DNA of 64,000 nucleotides from Ascochyta rabiei (lineage: Eukaryota; Ascomycota; Dothideomycetes; Pleosporales; Didymellaceae): contig NC_082412.1 in NCBI RefSeq assembly GCF_004011695.2, positions 620,001 to 684,000 on the forward strand, in the 5' to 3' direction. The notes beneath the pieces are model-generated. The model searched no databases, was not told the origin of the DNA, and saw nothing but the letters and a program-made list of their open reading frames with translations. The translations under genes and the position numbers were made by a program. Positions 9,619 to 22,430 of the stretch are shown piece after piece. Every line of letters begins with the position of its first letter. Position 1 is the stretch's first letter.

Positions 9619-12600
9619 TCTCTATATTTTACGTGTATACTATACTTGTTCTATTAGCACTTAATACAGTTTTTAATAAACTTAGTAACCTTATCTTTTA
9701 TATTGCTGAACTTATAGTGTTACTTAATAAGTTCTATTGTCCTTATAATACTAGGATGTCTATACAGCAGGTTATTGTAATACCTACTAATAATTTCTTA
9801 TTCTAATTCTTCTAGTACTTTAGATAGTATGCGTTGTTCCTGCTAAACTTGTATTATATTATTAAGCTACTCTAATAGTCCTAATAACCTATTATAGTTA
9901 ATTCCTAGCATAGTAAACTAGTTTATAGTCTTTTCTCCTATAAGGTTATGTTATTAACTAAGTATATTAGCTCTACTGTTGTCTTTTCCTAGGGTATATA
10001 ATATCTTAAACTTATACTTTCTAAGCATCTTAGACTATTATACTTGTTGTCTATTAAGTGTCTTAGTTATTATAAAGTGTACTAGGTTCTTATAATCTGT
10101 ATAGATAGTAAGTTCTAAGCGGCTTTCTATATAGATTTACTAATATTCTAGGGCTACTATAATTGCTAACAGTTCTTTATTATACACATTGTATTATTCT
10201 TTAGGTCCTAAGAACTTTCTTAAATAGTAGGCAATTAGGTGCTATTGTCTGTTGCGTTCCTATGTAGCGTATGCTCCTAATACTAAGTCTAAGGCATCTA
10301 TTTTAATTTAAAGCAGCTTTCTATTCTTAAATATAATTATAGTAGGTAGCTTAATACATACTTACTTAAGTAACTAAAAAGCGTCTTTCTATGCTTATTC
10401 CTACTTAAAAGGCGTATCCTTCTACGTTAGCTTAGTAAGCAGTAATACCTTTATAGAGTAGTCTTTAATAAAGCATTAGTTAAAGTTAATAAACCTAAGA
10501 AACTCTTAAATTTGTTTTATAGTTTTAGGTGTTAGCTGGACTTTTATAACCTGCGTCTTAGTTAGGCTTATCCTTACTCTGTATCTTCCTACAATAAACT
10601 CTAGAAACTCTAATTTGTCCCTATGCCATTTACACTTCTTAGGTTTAAATTACAGATCTGCTATTCCTAGGCACTTTAGAACTATCTTAACGTGTTATAT
10701 ATGTTCTAACATAGTTTTTAAGTATACTAAGATATTATTAAGGTATATAACTATAAATATATCTAGGTACTCTTATAGCACATTCTTAATTAAAGCCTAA
10801 TATGTTGCTAGTGTATTAGTTAGTCTAAAGGGCATAAATAAATACTTATAAAGACTATAGTGTGTTCTAAACACTATCTTCTATTCTTTACCTTTCTTTA
10901 TTTGTATAAGGTTGTATGCTCCTTAAAGGTCTAAAGCAGTAAAGTATTATACTCTAGGTAACTAATCCTGTAATTCTAATATATTTAGTAGCAGGTATTA
11001 ATCTTTAATTGTTATAGTAATAAGTGTCTAGAAATTAGTGCACATCCTTAGTTTGCTGTCCTTCTTAGGCACAAACAATACTAGAAATCCTACTAGTAAT
11101 TGTAACAGTTATATAAATCCTTTCTTTAGATTCTTATTAATATATTTATATATAATACTAAGCTCTTTCTCTAATATTCTATATATTAGCCTAAAGGGTA
11201 GTATCTTCCCTTTCTCTAGCTTAATCTTGTAATCCTAAGGCTTATATTGTAGTAATACTGTAGCTATCTTATTATCCTAAAAGAGTTCCCTAAACTCTAT
11301 GTATTCTTTAGGTATGTCTAGAGTTGTACTATTCTTCTCTATAACTCCTATTTTGTAACCTATAGGGCGTTTGGCGTCTATAGAGTTAACTGCTCTAACT
11401 TAGCACATCTTATGTGTTAAAGAGACATTATTAATCTCCTTCTTATCTAATAGCTGCAACGTGCGCTGCGTAGGCATTAATGTAGGGGTACTATATTTAT
11501 ATTGTTCTAATAAAAGTCTTTCTTGTGCCTAGTCTATCTCTAGGTTGTGCTTTTGTAACTAGGAAAGTCCTAATATAACGTTGTGCGTAGCCTTTATAAA
11601 AACGTCTAGGATAATTTCCTTATAGTGTCCCTTTATCTACAGGAGAGTAGATAGTGTCTTATATATTATTATTAGCTCTTCTAGCATTTCTTTTCTATTA
11701 GCTACTTAGAGCGTGTATATGTTTTCTAATTCCTTAGGGCATATATAGAGTCTAGCTCTAAATATTACGTTCTTAGATATGTAGTTTGCTTATGCTCCTA
11801 AGTCTAAGAGTGCTGTTAACACTACTCTATTTAGTTTAATAGGTAGTTTAATAAGGCAATTGGTCCTAATAGTGTTAATAGATTAATCCCTAGCGCTCTT
11901 AGGTGCTGTTCTAAAAATGTCTTGTTGTTAAATCTATTGTATTCCTTATAGGCCTAGCATGTTAGACATTTCGAGTTTAGGTAATTCTGCTAATGCATAT
12001 TATAGTATTCTCTGTTAACTACCAGCTATATCTAAACTATGTCTTATAGGTCTTCTATTCTAGGAAAGTAGGCTTAGTTATGTTTATTAATAAGATAATA
12101 TTTATATAGATTGTTTATGCAGTTATACTACTATACTTAATAAGAGGCTTATTCTAATAGGAACTATCCTTATCTAATCTTGTCTCTATAGTGTGCAACA
12201 CATTAATTGTTGTAGTAAGCTGTCTATATAAGGCTTCTGTGTTTAGGATTCTATAGGTCCACGTTATACTAGGGTTGTAGGCTAATTAGGTATTCTTATA
12301 GTTACTACTACATCCTCTAATTACTCTGTTAGAGTTCTTCCTTATACTAGGATTGTTCTTTAGTTTTAATTATATTATATATTTATTATAACTTATAAAT
12401 ACCTAATTAGAGTTAGTAGTAGTTAATAGTAGCTTGTTTAGGTTATATCTTATCTTCTAATTTATGCTTATTATACTCTAAATCTTCTTTATTCTATATA
12501 AGCTCCTTACACTACTATATATAGATTACTTTACTGTGTTATTATACGCGTAACTCTATTTATTAGTTATATTATTCTTTTCTAAGTTGTTCCTTAGTTA

Positions 12601-13413
12601 GTAATTTAATAAGGTTAAGTATAGCTTAGTCTGCAGTAATTTCCTCTAGCTTACGTTCTAAGACTAGTAATTCCTTACTGTCTAGACTAAAGTAACATGT
12701 TCCTTTCTTTAGGAATAGTCCTTTATACTTCTTACTTATCTTAATAACTTGTTCTTCTATACAGTATTTAATTATACTATATTATTAATTGCTGTTAGGG
12801 TATAGTTCTTCTTTATCCTTCTGTAGATTAGGGTAAGGAGTTGCCGCACGTAGTAGAGGCGCAATACAATTAGCATTGTCCTTAGGACTAGACTCTAGGT
12901 CTTCTATTAGTTGTCCTATATCTTTAGTAACTATTTCTTAGTTACTAGTATCTATAGTGTTGTCTCTATAGGTTAGGACATTAAGCTGTTAAAGAACCTT
13001 ATTCTTTATCTTACAGTCTCTTATAAAGTAGCGTAACTTACTATAGTTATAGCACTCTTTGCTACTTCCTGTTTATATACTCCCTTTAGGTTTCTTGTTC
13101 CAGCGTCTAGGTAGGCCCTTATTAAGGTTAGAGAGGTCTATTGCTTCTAGTCTATAGTATCTACTGTAAGTGTTACTATAGATGCGTTAACTGCTGTTTA
13201 GCTAATAGTATCCTCCTTACTATCCTTAGTTTAGGTTGTTATGCTACTAGTTCTTAGGTGCTAAACAGTTACTAGGGGTAATAACGTAAGCTCTAGGGTT
13301 GTTATAAAGCTCTTACTAAAGTTTATATAGTTACATATTAATATTAATAGCTGTATTAATAAGGTTATTAAGGGTGTTAATACTTGCGCCAGTGCGCATA
13401 AGTTCCTCCTTAA
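9619..13413 (-). pseudogene. Element F gag-pol, 5' part (truncated gag to integrase zinc domain)
   Basis: Reading right to left it contains the C-terminal half of gag, the nucleocapsid knuckle at about 13015-13062 (CYNY...RYFIRDC, with Cys and His partly turned to Tyr), protease, RT, RNase H and the integrase N-terminus at about 9620-9800. The RT active site at 10734-10745 reads YLNN, so both Asp codons are lost by G-to-A change. The layout is collinear with H on the other strand. The N-terminal part of gag and the primer-binding site are missing: at 13411-13413 gag runs straight into the middle of the LTR. Confidence 0.75.
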
Positions 13414-13761
13414 ACTTAATTAACTAGGTTAAATATAAACTATAAGGGTTATATTCCTATATAGTATATATCTATACTAGGTATATATAGCTACATAATG
13501 CTTAGTTACTTAGTCTGCTTAGTATTGCTAAGCACTACTAATTACTAAGCACTAAGCACATTATATGCTGTAACTGCTTAGTAGTAGGCTGTGCGTTATT
13601 CCTAGGCCCTGAAGATCCTGCGACCTACAGGTCTTAAGAACAGTTATTCCTAAGTCTAATAGTTCTGCAGACCTCTAGTCCTAAGATCCCACTTCCTAGT
13701 CTCTGTGTCCTGTGTTGTTATTCTTAAATACAACTAGGGTCTATATTTTACGTTTGTAACA
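13414..13761 (-). repeat. Element F 5' LTR, inner third deleted
   Basis: This is about 348 bp matching the outer two thirds of H's 525-bp LTR in reverse complement. The shared parts include the gene-distal end (gtttgtaaca), the acacaggacacagagac block and the cluster of cttagta-type short repeats. The inner 175 bp or so is absent because of the same deletion that removed the start of gag. Confidence 0.8.
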
Positions 13762-14012
13762 GTAAAGAGCTTATCTTAATTACTAATAATTAATACTATT
13801 ATACTATAATGCGTTATATATTAGTCTAGGATTTCTTATATAAGCTACTCTACAGTATAGGTATATTAAAATAGTACTATTTTAGCGTACTTAGTAAATC
13901 TATTAACTATAACAAAGATTAAGTTATAGTTATATCTAGTTATAGGGTCTCTTAAGATAGGTAGCTGTGTAATAAAGTCTATTATAATGTTTATCTATAG
14001 CGCTGTTACTAG
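13762..14012 (-). pseudogene. Element G pol fragment: integrase core
   Basis: The reverse complement reads an integrase core with stops, parallel to H 18900-19130. Visible landmarks include the stretch around the first catalytic Asp and a Val-Asp-Arg-Phe type motif. It joins in frame with 23559 once H and one copy of ctcta are removed. Confidence 0.7.
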
Positions 14013-14017
14013 CTCTA

Positions 14018-14542
14018 TATTACAAACCTAAAATATAGACCCTAGTTGTATTTAAGAATAACAACACAGGACACAGAGACTAGGAAGTGGGATCTTAGGA
14101 CTAGAGGTCTGCAGAACTATTAGACTTAGGAATAACTGTTCTTAAGACCTGTAGGTCGCAGGATCTTTAGGGCCTAGGAATAACGCACAGCCTACTACTA
14201 AGCAGTTACAGCATATAACATACTTAGTGCTTAGTAATTAGTAGTACTTAGTAATACTAAGCTAACTAAGTAACTAAGTATTATATAGCTATATATATCT
14301 AGTATAGATATATAACATATAGGAATATAACCCTTATAGTTTATGTTTAACCTAGTTAATTAAGTTTATCTTTAGAATCTTAACCTGTACTTAAACTAGA
14401 CAGTCTACTCTATACTATTTAGTACACCCTATCTTTATAAGCTTTGCTTAGTTAATAACCCTTACTAATCTAGTACTGTGCTTATCCCTAAGAACTAATA
14501 GAATTAGTACTTACAGTCTTTAACTAAAGTACAACTTTAACA
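14018..14542 (+). repeat. Element H 5' LTR (525 bp)
   Basis: It starts tattacaaacc (TG mutated to TA) and ends ctttaaca. It is nearly identical to 23029-23553. It contains a cluster of short cttagta/taagcac units at about 14205-14290 and many TATA-like stretches, so no single promoter can be picked. Confidence 0.93.
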
Positions 14543-16000
14543 TTTTAAACACCTCTAAGATAAGTACTACAGGATTACGTGCTACCCCTAATAGCTCTAA
14601 CATAGACATTAATAGAGATATAAATAAAACTATCTATACCTTAAGTATAAATATTAATAAACTAGACTAATACTATAGAGAATATAACAAGCTTAATAAC
14701 TAGCTTATATAATAGGACCTCTTCTTTACCTTCTAAGGTAATAAGGTTCCCTAGGACAAATAAGTGGTCCTAGCAGCTAGCTATATGTAAGGTAAGGTGT
14801 TCTAATAGATTAAGCCCTTTATACAGCAGTACTAAGCTAATAAAGCACTAGAAGAAGTAGATATATAGATAGGCAACTTTAACTAATTTAAAGACAAGAT
14901 TAAAGTAATCTTTAGAGTCTCAAAAAACCTACTATTACTTAACGTAACATCTAACAAATTAAATAGGATAAGTTAGCTACTAACTACGCTGCAGAGTTTC
15001 AGCACCTTGCTACTAATACTAACTGGGACAACACTGCGTTAATAACTATGTTTAGACAAGGACTAAAGCCTAGGGTTAAGGAGGAACTTATGCGCACTAG
15101 CGTAAGTATAAATACTCTTAATAACCTTATTAATATAGCTATGAATATTAATATGTAACTATATAAACTTTAGCAAGAGCTTTATAATAACCCTAGAGCT
15201 TATATCATTACCTCTAGCAACTGTTTAGCACCTAAGAACTAGTAGCACAACAACCTAAACTAAGGATAGTAAGAAGGACGCTATTAGCTAAACAGCAGTT
15301 AACGTATCTACAACAACACTTAGAGTAGATACTACAGACCAGAAGCAATAGACCTCTCTTACCTTAACAAGGGCCTACCTAGACGCTAGAACAAGAAACC
15401 TAAAGGGAGTATATAAACAGGAAGTAGTAAAGAGTGCTATAACTGTAGTAAGTTAGGCTACTTTATAAGAGACTGTAAGATAAAGAACAAGGTTCTTTAA
15501 TAGCTTAATATCCTATCCTATAGAGACAACACTATAGATACTAGTAACTAGAAAATAGTTACTAAAGATATAGGACAACTTATAGAAGACCTAGAGTCTA
15601 GTTCTAAGGATAATACTAATTGTATTGCGCCTCTACTACGTGCGGTAACTCCTTACCCTAATCTATAGAAGGATAAAGAAGAACTATACTCTAACAGCAA
15701 TTAATAATATAGTGTAATTAAATACTGTGTAAAAGAACAAGTTATTAAGATAGGTAAAAAGCACAAAGGACTATTCCTAAAGAAAGGAACATATTACTTT
15801 AGTCTAGACAGTAAGGAATTACTAGTCTTAGAACGTAAGCTAGAGGAAATTGCTGCAGACTAAGCTATGCTTAACCTTATTAAATTACTAACTAAGGAAC
15901 AACTTAGAAAGGAGAATAATATAACTAATAAATAGAGTTATATATATAATAATATAGTAAAGTAATCTATATATAGTAGTGTAAGGAGCTTATATAGAAT
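14543..16000 (+). pseudogene. Element H gag with CCHC nucleocapsid motif
   Basis: The capsid part runs from about 14600 (with TAG-interrupted frames) through KPRVKEELMRTSVSI at about 15065 to the zinc knuckle at 15435-15476. The knuckle reads C-Y-N-C-S-K-L-G-Y-F-I-R-D-C: the C-x2-C-x4-H-x4-C motif with His replaced by Tyr. Gag would package the RNA. The downstream stretch is rich in Glu/Asp and leads into protease. The exact start is not clear because stops are frequent. Confidence 0.7.
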
Positions 16001-16399
16001 AAAGAAGATTTAGAGTATAATAAGCATAAATTAGAAGATAAGATACAACCTAAACAATCTACTATTAACTACTACTAACTCTAATTAGGTATTTGTAAGT
16101 TACAACAAATATGTAATATAATTAAAACTAAAGAACAATCCTAGTATAAGGAAGAACTCTAATAGAGTAATTAGAGGATGTAGTAGTAACTATAAGAATA
16201 CCTAATTAGCCTACAACCCTAGTATAACGTGGACCTATAGAATCCTAAACACAGAAGCCTTATATAGACAGCTTACTATAATAATAAATGTGTTATACAC
16301 TATAGAGATAAGATTAGATAAGGATAGTTCCTATTAGAAAAAGCCTCTTATTAAGTATAGTAGTATAACTTCACAAATAACCTATATAAATATTATCTT

Positions 16400-19300
16400 A
16401 TTAATAAATATAACTAAGCCTACTTTTCTAAAACAGAAGACCTATAAGACATAGTTTAGATATAGCTGGTAGTTAACAGAGAATGCTATAATACGTATTA
16501 CCAGAATTACCTAAACCCTAAATGTCTAACATACCAGGCCTACAAGGAATATAATAGATTTAACAACAAGACTTTTTTAGGACAGCACCTAAGAGCGCTA
16601 GGGATTAATCTATTAACACTATTAGGACTAATTGCCTTATTAAACTACCTATTAAACTAAATAGAGTAGCGTTAACAGCACTCTTAGACTTCGGAGCATA
16701 AGCAAACTACATATCTAAGAATATAATATTTAGAGCTAGACTCTATATATACCCTAAGGAATTAGAAAACATATATACACTTTAAGTAGCTAATAGAGAA
16801 GAAATACTAGAAGAGCTAATAATAATGTATAAGATACTATCTACTCTCTTATAAATAAAGGGACACTGTAAGGAAATTATTCTAGATATTTTTATAAAAG
16901 CTACATATAACGTTATATTAGGACTTCTCTAGTTACAAAAGTACAACCTATAGATAGACTAGGATCAAGAAAGACTTTTATTAGAACAATACAAATATAG
17001 TACCCCTACATTAATACCTACACAGTGCACATTATAGCTAGTAGATAGAAAGAGATTAATATATCTCTTTAATATATAAGATGTGCTAAGCTAGAGTAGT
17101 TAACTCTATAGACGCTAAATGCCCTACAGGTTATAAAATAGGAGTTACAGAGAAGAATAGTATAACTCTAGACATACCTAAAGAATACACAGAGTTTAGA
17201 AAACTCTTTTAGAATAATAAGACAGCTACAGTATTACTACAGCATAAGCCTTAGGATTACAAGATTAAGCTAGAGAAAGGGAAGATACTACCCTTTATGC
17301 TAATATATAGAATGTTAGAGAAAGAGCTTAGTATTATACGCAAATATAATAATAAGAATCTAAAGAAAGGATTTATATAACTGTTATAATTGCTAGTAGG
17401 ATATCTAGTGTTGTTTATGCGTAAGAAGGATGGCAAACTAAGGATGTACATTAATTTCTAGACACTTAATGCTATAACAATTAAAGATTAATACCTGCTA
17501 CTAAATATATTAGAATTACAGGATTAGTTACCTAGAGTATAATACTTTACTGCTTTAGACCTTTAAGGAGCATACAACCTTATACAAATAAAGAAAGGTA
17601 AGGAATAGAAGACAGCGTTTAGAACATGCTACAGTCTTTATAAGTATTTAGTTATGCCCTTTAGACTAACTAATACACTAGTAACATGTTAGGCTTTAAT
17701 TAAGAATGTGCTATAAGAGTACCTAGATATATTTATAGTTATATACCTTAATAACATCTTAGTATACTTAAAAACTATATTAGAACACATATAATATATT
17801 AAGATAGTTCTAAAGTACCTAGAAATAGCAGATCTGCAATTAAAACCTAAGAAGTGCGAATAGTACAGGGATAAAGTAGAGTTCCTAGGGTTTATTGTAG
17901 GAAGATATAGAGTAAAGATAAGCCTAACTAAGACTCAGGTTATAAAAGATTAGCTAACACCTAAAACTATAAAACAAGTTTAAGAGTTTCTTAGGTTTAT
18001 TAACTTTAACTATTGCTTTATTAAGGACTACTCTATAAAGGCATTACTGCTTACTAAGCTAACGCAGAAGGATACGCCTTTTAAGTAGGAATAAGTATAA
18101 GAAGATGCTTTTTAGTTACTTAAGTAAATATATATTAAGCTACCTACTATAATTATATTTAAGAACAGAAAGCTACTTTAAATTAAAATAGATGCCTTAG
18201 ACTTAGTATTAGGAGCATGCGCTACATAGGAACGCAACAGACAATAGCACCTAATTGCCTACTATTTAAGAAAGTTCTTAGGACCTAAAGAATAATATAA
18301 TGTGTATAACAAAGAACTATTAGCAATTATAGTAGCCCTAGAACATTAGTAAATCTATGTAGAAAGCTGCTTAGAACTTACTATCTATATAGATTACAAG
18401 AACCTAGTACACTTTATAACAACTAAGACACTTAAAAGACAACAAGTATAATAGTCTAAGATGCTTAGATAGTATAAGTTTAAGATACTGTATACCCTAG
18501 GAAAAGACAACAGTAGGGCTAATGCACTTAGTTAATAACACAACCTTACAGGAGAAAAGACTATAAACTAGTTTACTGTGCTAGGAATTAACTACAATAG
18601 GTTATTAGGACTATTGCAGCAGCTTAATAACATAATACAAGTTTAGTAGGAACAACATATACTATCTAAAGTACTAGAGGAATTAGAATAAGAAATTATT
18701 AGTAGGTATTATAACAAACTGCTACATAGACATCCTTGTATTATAAGAACAATAGAACTTATTAAGTAACACTATAAGTTCAGCAATATAAAAGACAAGG
18801 TTACTAAGTTTATTAAAAACTATATTAAGTGCTAATAGAATAGGTATAGTACACATATATAATACAGAGAAATGTAGGCTATAGAACTACCTACAGCACT
18901 ATAGATAAACATTATAATAGATTTTATTACACAGCTACCTACCTCTAGAGACCCTATTATAGGATATGCCTATAACTTAATCTTTGTTATAGTAGACAGA
19001 TTTATAAAAGCTACTAAGATTATACTATTTTGTTACAACTATACTGCAGAGCAGCTTACTTAGGTATTCTTAGATAGGATTATCTAACACTACAGTATTT
19101 CTAAATTAATTATTAGTAATAGAGACAAGCTCTTTACGTTAAATTATTAGACTACACTCTTAGCGCAAATTAGTACTAAGAAGAAGCTGTTAACAGTATA
19201 TTATCTATAGACAGATAGATAGATAAAAAGAATAAAATAGACTATAGAAACATACCTGCAGATATACATTAACTAGTAACAAGATAATTAGGTTTTACTG

Positions 19301-19985
19301 TTACCTATAGCACAAATTGCATACAATAATAAGCTATTAGAAGTAATAGGCACAACGCTGTTCTTTGTAAACTACAGGAGACACCTAAATCTCTTTACTA
19401 GATTATTAGACACAGCAATCTAAACAGAATTAGTAATATCCTTAGTAGCAAGACTAAAGGAAGTACACTAGAAATTGCTTAAGAACATTAATAGAGCTTA
19501 GTTATAAGCAATTTTATATATTAATTAGAAATAAAAAATAGCACCTTAGCTAAAAGAGGGGGATAAAGTCTATCTTCTTACAAAAAATCTACGCACACAC
19601 AGAGTAACAAAGAAACTAGACTATATTAAGGTTAGACTATTTTTTATTACTAAGCAGATAAGCCCAGTTAACTATAGACTTAATCTGCCTAAGGATGTAA
19701 AGATTTATCTAGTGTTCTACATATTACTATTAGAACTGGCTAACCCTATAACGCCTATCTAGAAGAACTTCTATTACTAGAATAATAGTAATAATAAATA
19801 GGAAGTTAAAAAAATAGTAATATATTAATAAATAAATAAAGGAATCTAATACCTAGTTAAATGGTTAGGATACCTAGAATTAGAAAATACGTAGAAACTA
19901 GCAACAAACCTTAAGAACTACCAGCAGATGTTGTTAGAATATTAAGTAACTAATTTAGAGCCGCTATGTTAGATAACTTCTAGTA
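16400..19985 (+). pseudogene. Element H pol: protease, RT, RNase H, integrase, chromodomain
   Basis: Protease is at 16687-16698, reading D-F-G-A where DSGA is expected. RT contains FMRKKDGKLRMYINF, FTALDL and MPFRLTN, with the active site at 17743-17754 reading YLNN instead of YLDD. RNase H is near 18190-18560 (KIDALDLVLGA, LGKDNSRANALS). The integrase zinc domain is at about 18715-18840, ending in a damaged C-x2-C, and the core at about 18900-19400 (IIDFITQLPTSRD, FVIVDRFIKATK). The chromodomain is at about 19840-19900 (YLVKWLGY). Stops are nearly all TAG/TAA at Gln or Trp sites. The chromodomain makes H a chromovirus. Confidence 0.88.
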
Positions 19986-19994
19986 CTCTAGCAG

Positions 19995-20260
19995 TGTAAG
20001 GCAGACTTCACAAGCACAAAAGTAGCGATCTGGTGAACTGATAGATTCGAAAGTAGAGTAAACAAAATAGCAGACAGAGAGCTACAAGAGGGCGGAGAGA
20101 GAGGCCTACTTATAGTAGCAAGGCCTAAGCTCTCTGCTAGTAAAGGGAACAGCGTTGCCAGTAAAAGCAGGAAGGTTCTGCTAGTAGGTTGTAACATCTA
20201 CTAGTAGGTTGTGACACTACTAATAGGTTGTGCTATCTTACCTTAGCAGAAGTCCTAACA
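19995..20260 (-). repeat. Element I 3' LTR (266 bp)
   Basis: It starts tgtaaggcag and ends gtcctaaca. It includes a three-fold internal repeat of ctagtaggttgtgac at its right end. It is closely similar to 22160-22425. Confidence 0.92.
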
Positions 20261-20275
20261 CGTGCCCCTCCCTAC
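20261..20275 (-). other. Element I polypurine tract
   Basis: The + strand cgtgcccctccctac reads as a purine-rich tract on the - strand, immediately inside the left LTR. This sets the left LTR as the 3' LTR. Confidence 0.65.
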
Positions 20276-20619
20276 AAATAGTAAAGTATCTTAAGCTAAA
20301 AGTCTGTGTACAAGTAGCTATAAGAGCTAATACTAACAGGTTGTTAAATAAGAGTAAATAAAAAACAAAGGAAAAGATGATATAAAACAGCGTTTTTGGT
20401 AGGGTACCTAGTGTGAAACGGTCGTTAGCGTGGAATAGAGGTTTATGGTTTGTATGGCGCTGCTTAGGTCTCCCTAGATTCCTATATAAAAGACTAACCT
20501 CTAAGATTTTTTCTGCTGCACAAACCCTATAATAGGAAAATTATGCCCTAAGCTGTTTGTAGCTTGTATAAGGGAGTAGTGCAAAATTAAATTTAACAAT
20601 TAGGTGCTTACAAGGGCGG

Positions 20620-21530
20620 GGCTGTTAGTAGATTAAGGCAGGTCTACTAGTAATTAAGGCGTAGTTTCTGCTAAATATATGTTTAATACAGCTTGTTCTA
20701 GTTTAATAGAGCTAGTTTTTGTTGAACAAATGCTGCGCCTAGCAAGTTAGCTTAGAGCTAAAGTGTGGTATTGTAGATATTCCTAGTCTAATTTATACCC
20801 TGTTAAGTTAACCTAGCCATTGTTGTGTTTATTATTAGTGCTGTATTCCTGCAACAGGCTTAACTGCCTGCTGTTGGCGTACTCTTAATGTAGGGACTTG
20901 TTGCTACAGGCGCTAGATAGGGGTTCTTAATCTAAGGCTTCGTCAGCGTTGTTATTAAAACTAGCTTTGCTAGAGCTGCTTTAGGCAGAGGAATTAGTAC
21001 AATTCTTTAGCGAAAGGCTGCCCTAAAATAAGGTTCTGCTAGAATTGTTGTTGCTGTCTGAGCTTGCTTTGTAGGAGCTTAAATCTAAGCTAGGGAAGGG
21101 CGCCTCCCAACGCATCCGTAGATAATAGATAGAGGTTTCCCTATCCTACTGCAGCGTTTTATTAGATATTATTGTCTAGCAAAGTGTAAACATAAGGAAG
21201 GTGTATAGCTTAGTAAGCTCTTAAGTGTTAAAGGCAGCGCTGTAATTTCTAGTAGAACTGTAAGGAAGCTAATCTAGATCTAGGAGGATCTAGGCGTAAT
21301 CTAGCTGCTTAAGTAGGTTGTATTGCTGTTAGAAGGCCTAGATAATATTAAATTAGTGTTTAACAATGGCTAGAGTTTAAGAGGGAGCGTTAGCTCTAAA
21401 CATGTTGTTATCTAAAGGCGCTAGAAGGCAGGTTATTTTTAAAGGCGTAGTAAGTTAAGTTTAGTGTAGCAGTTAGCTAGTAGGTAGTGAAGCAGAGTAG
21501 CTGGTGCTTTAAAATAGAAATAAGAAAGCC
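20620..21530 (-). pseudogene. Possible gag-like relic inside element I
   Basis: On the - strand a frame from about 21500 down to 20640 gives a Ser/Asn/Leu-rich sequence with stops mainly TAG (for example NNKHNNG, RSICSTKTSSIKLEQAV). No known motif was found, and the start and end are undefined. It could be the remains of a gag-like or unrelated captured sequence, or chance. Codon and base patterns are like the neighbours. Confidence 0.2.
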
Positions 21531-21599
21531 TAGTAAAAGGGCGCAGAATAAGGCCTAGTAAGGAGTAAAAACAAAATAAGTAAACTACTAATAAAGAGA

Positions 21600-21850
21600 G
21601 TAACACTAGACTGCTTAAAATGTGCTAAAATAAGGTGCTAGATTGTGCTAAAGGCGCGTAAATGTAAGACATAAGAGAGCGCTAGACCACTTAAAAGGCG
21701 CAGAAGATTGTAGAGATAGAGGCGCTGAACCGCTTAGAAGGCGCTGAAAGGAGGCGATGGACCACTTAAAAGGCGCAGAAGAGGAGGGCGCTAGACTGCT
21801 TAGAAGGCGCTGAAAGGGAAGCGCTGGACCACTTAAAAGGCGCTAGGGGA
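21600..21850. repeat. Alternating-unit minisatellite in element I
   Basis: Units of 32-43 bp start at about 21679, 21722, 21754, 21788 and 21821, with degenerate ones before. They alternate between type A (gaccacttaaaaggcgcaga) and type B (gcttagaaggcgctgaaag). The block is richer in GC and CpG than its surroundings. Confidence 0.8.
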
Positions 21851-22159
21851 AAGTAACAGGCTAGTACTCTGTAACCTAGAAAAAAGTAACAATTTAGCCT
21901 ACTAAACGTTAAACAGGAAATCTGTACTTAGAAGACGCGTAGGGGAGGCTAATTTGTACTTAAAAACAGGCACTTACTATCCGCGCTGGTAGGGGATAGG
22001 GACTAAGAAAACGACTCTAAATAGGGCTAATACTCAGCAAAGAGATAGCACACTAGACTAAAACTTCAGTACAACCTTAAGCAGCAGTAGCTAACTACTA
22101 GCTTAACAAAGGCGGAAGCCTAAGAGAAAGCTAAATTTTAGCTGTTAGGTCTGCTATTA

Positions 22160-22425
22160 TATAAGGCAGACTTTATAAGCACAAAAGTAGTAATCTAGTA
22201 AACTAATAGATTCGAAAGTAGAGTGAACAAAATAGCAGACAGAGAGCTACAAGAGGGTGGAGAGAGAGGCCTACTTATAGTAGCAAGGCCTAAGCTCTCT
22301 ACTAGTAAAGGGAACAGCGTTGCCAGTAAAAGCAGGAAGGTTCTGCTAGTAGGTTGTGACATCTACTAGTAGGTTGTGACACTACTAGTAGGTTGTGCCA
22401 TCTTACCTTAGCAGAAGTCCTAACA
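22160..22425 (-). repeat. Element I 5' LTR (266 bp)
   Basis: Partner of 19995-20260. It starts tataaggcag (TG mutated to TA) and ends gtcctaaca, followed by agcag. Confidence 0.92.
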
Positions 22426-22430
22426 AGCAG

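Larger units (their letters stand above)
1..13761 (-). mobile_element. Element F: Ty3/gypsy LTR retrotransposon, 3' end outside window, split by E
   Basis: F reads right to left. A 5' LTR remnant lies at 13414-13761, gag and pol at 9619-13413, and integrase C-terminus plus chromodomain at 400-1421. The two coding blocks join exactly across element E, whose insertion duplicated atatt (1417-1421 and 9614-9618). The LTR remnant is close to the outer part of H's LTR, so F and H belong to one family or sister families. F sits inside the integrase gene of G: the sequence at 13762 resumes G integrase. The 3' LTR is not in the window. Similarity to H is lost near 398, so either sequence between the chromodomain and the antisense ORF was deleted or the subfamily differs there. 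Confidence 0.75.
19995..22425 (-). mobile_element. Element I: small non-autonomous LTR element inserted in H
   Basis: I has two 266-bp LTRs (19995-20260 and 22160-22425) flanked by a perfect duplication agcag (19990-19994 and 22426-22430). Only 1.9 kb lies between them, with no protease, RT or integrase signature, so it depends on proteins made elsewhere. Next to the left LTR the - strand reads a purine tract (gtagggaggggcac), so the element runs right to left. The interior holds a minisatellite and a weak - strand coding-like stretch. It is in the size range of a TRIM/LARD-type element. No relative is named. Confidence 0.88.

Noticed and set aside
10615..11232. Short + strand frames opposite to F pol, and similar ones at 17257-17451, 24545-24736 and 36814-37032
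   Set aside because: They are opposite-strand shadows of RT and integrase, present in equivalent places of related elements and without a protein-like pattern of their own.
19988..20197. 69-codon - strand frame across the I LTR
   Set aside because: It lies almost wholly in an LTR and has a low-complexity Leu/Ser composition. Nothing supports coding.
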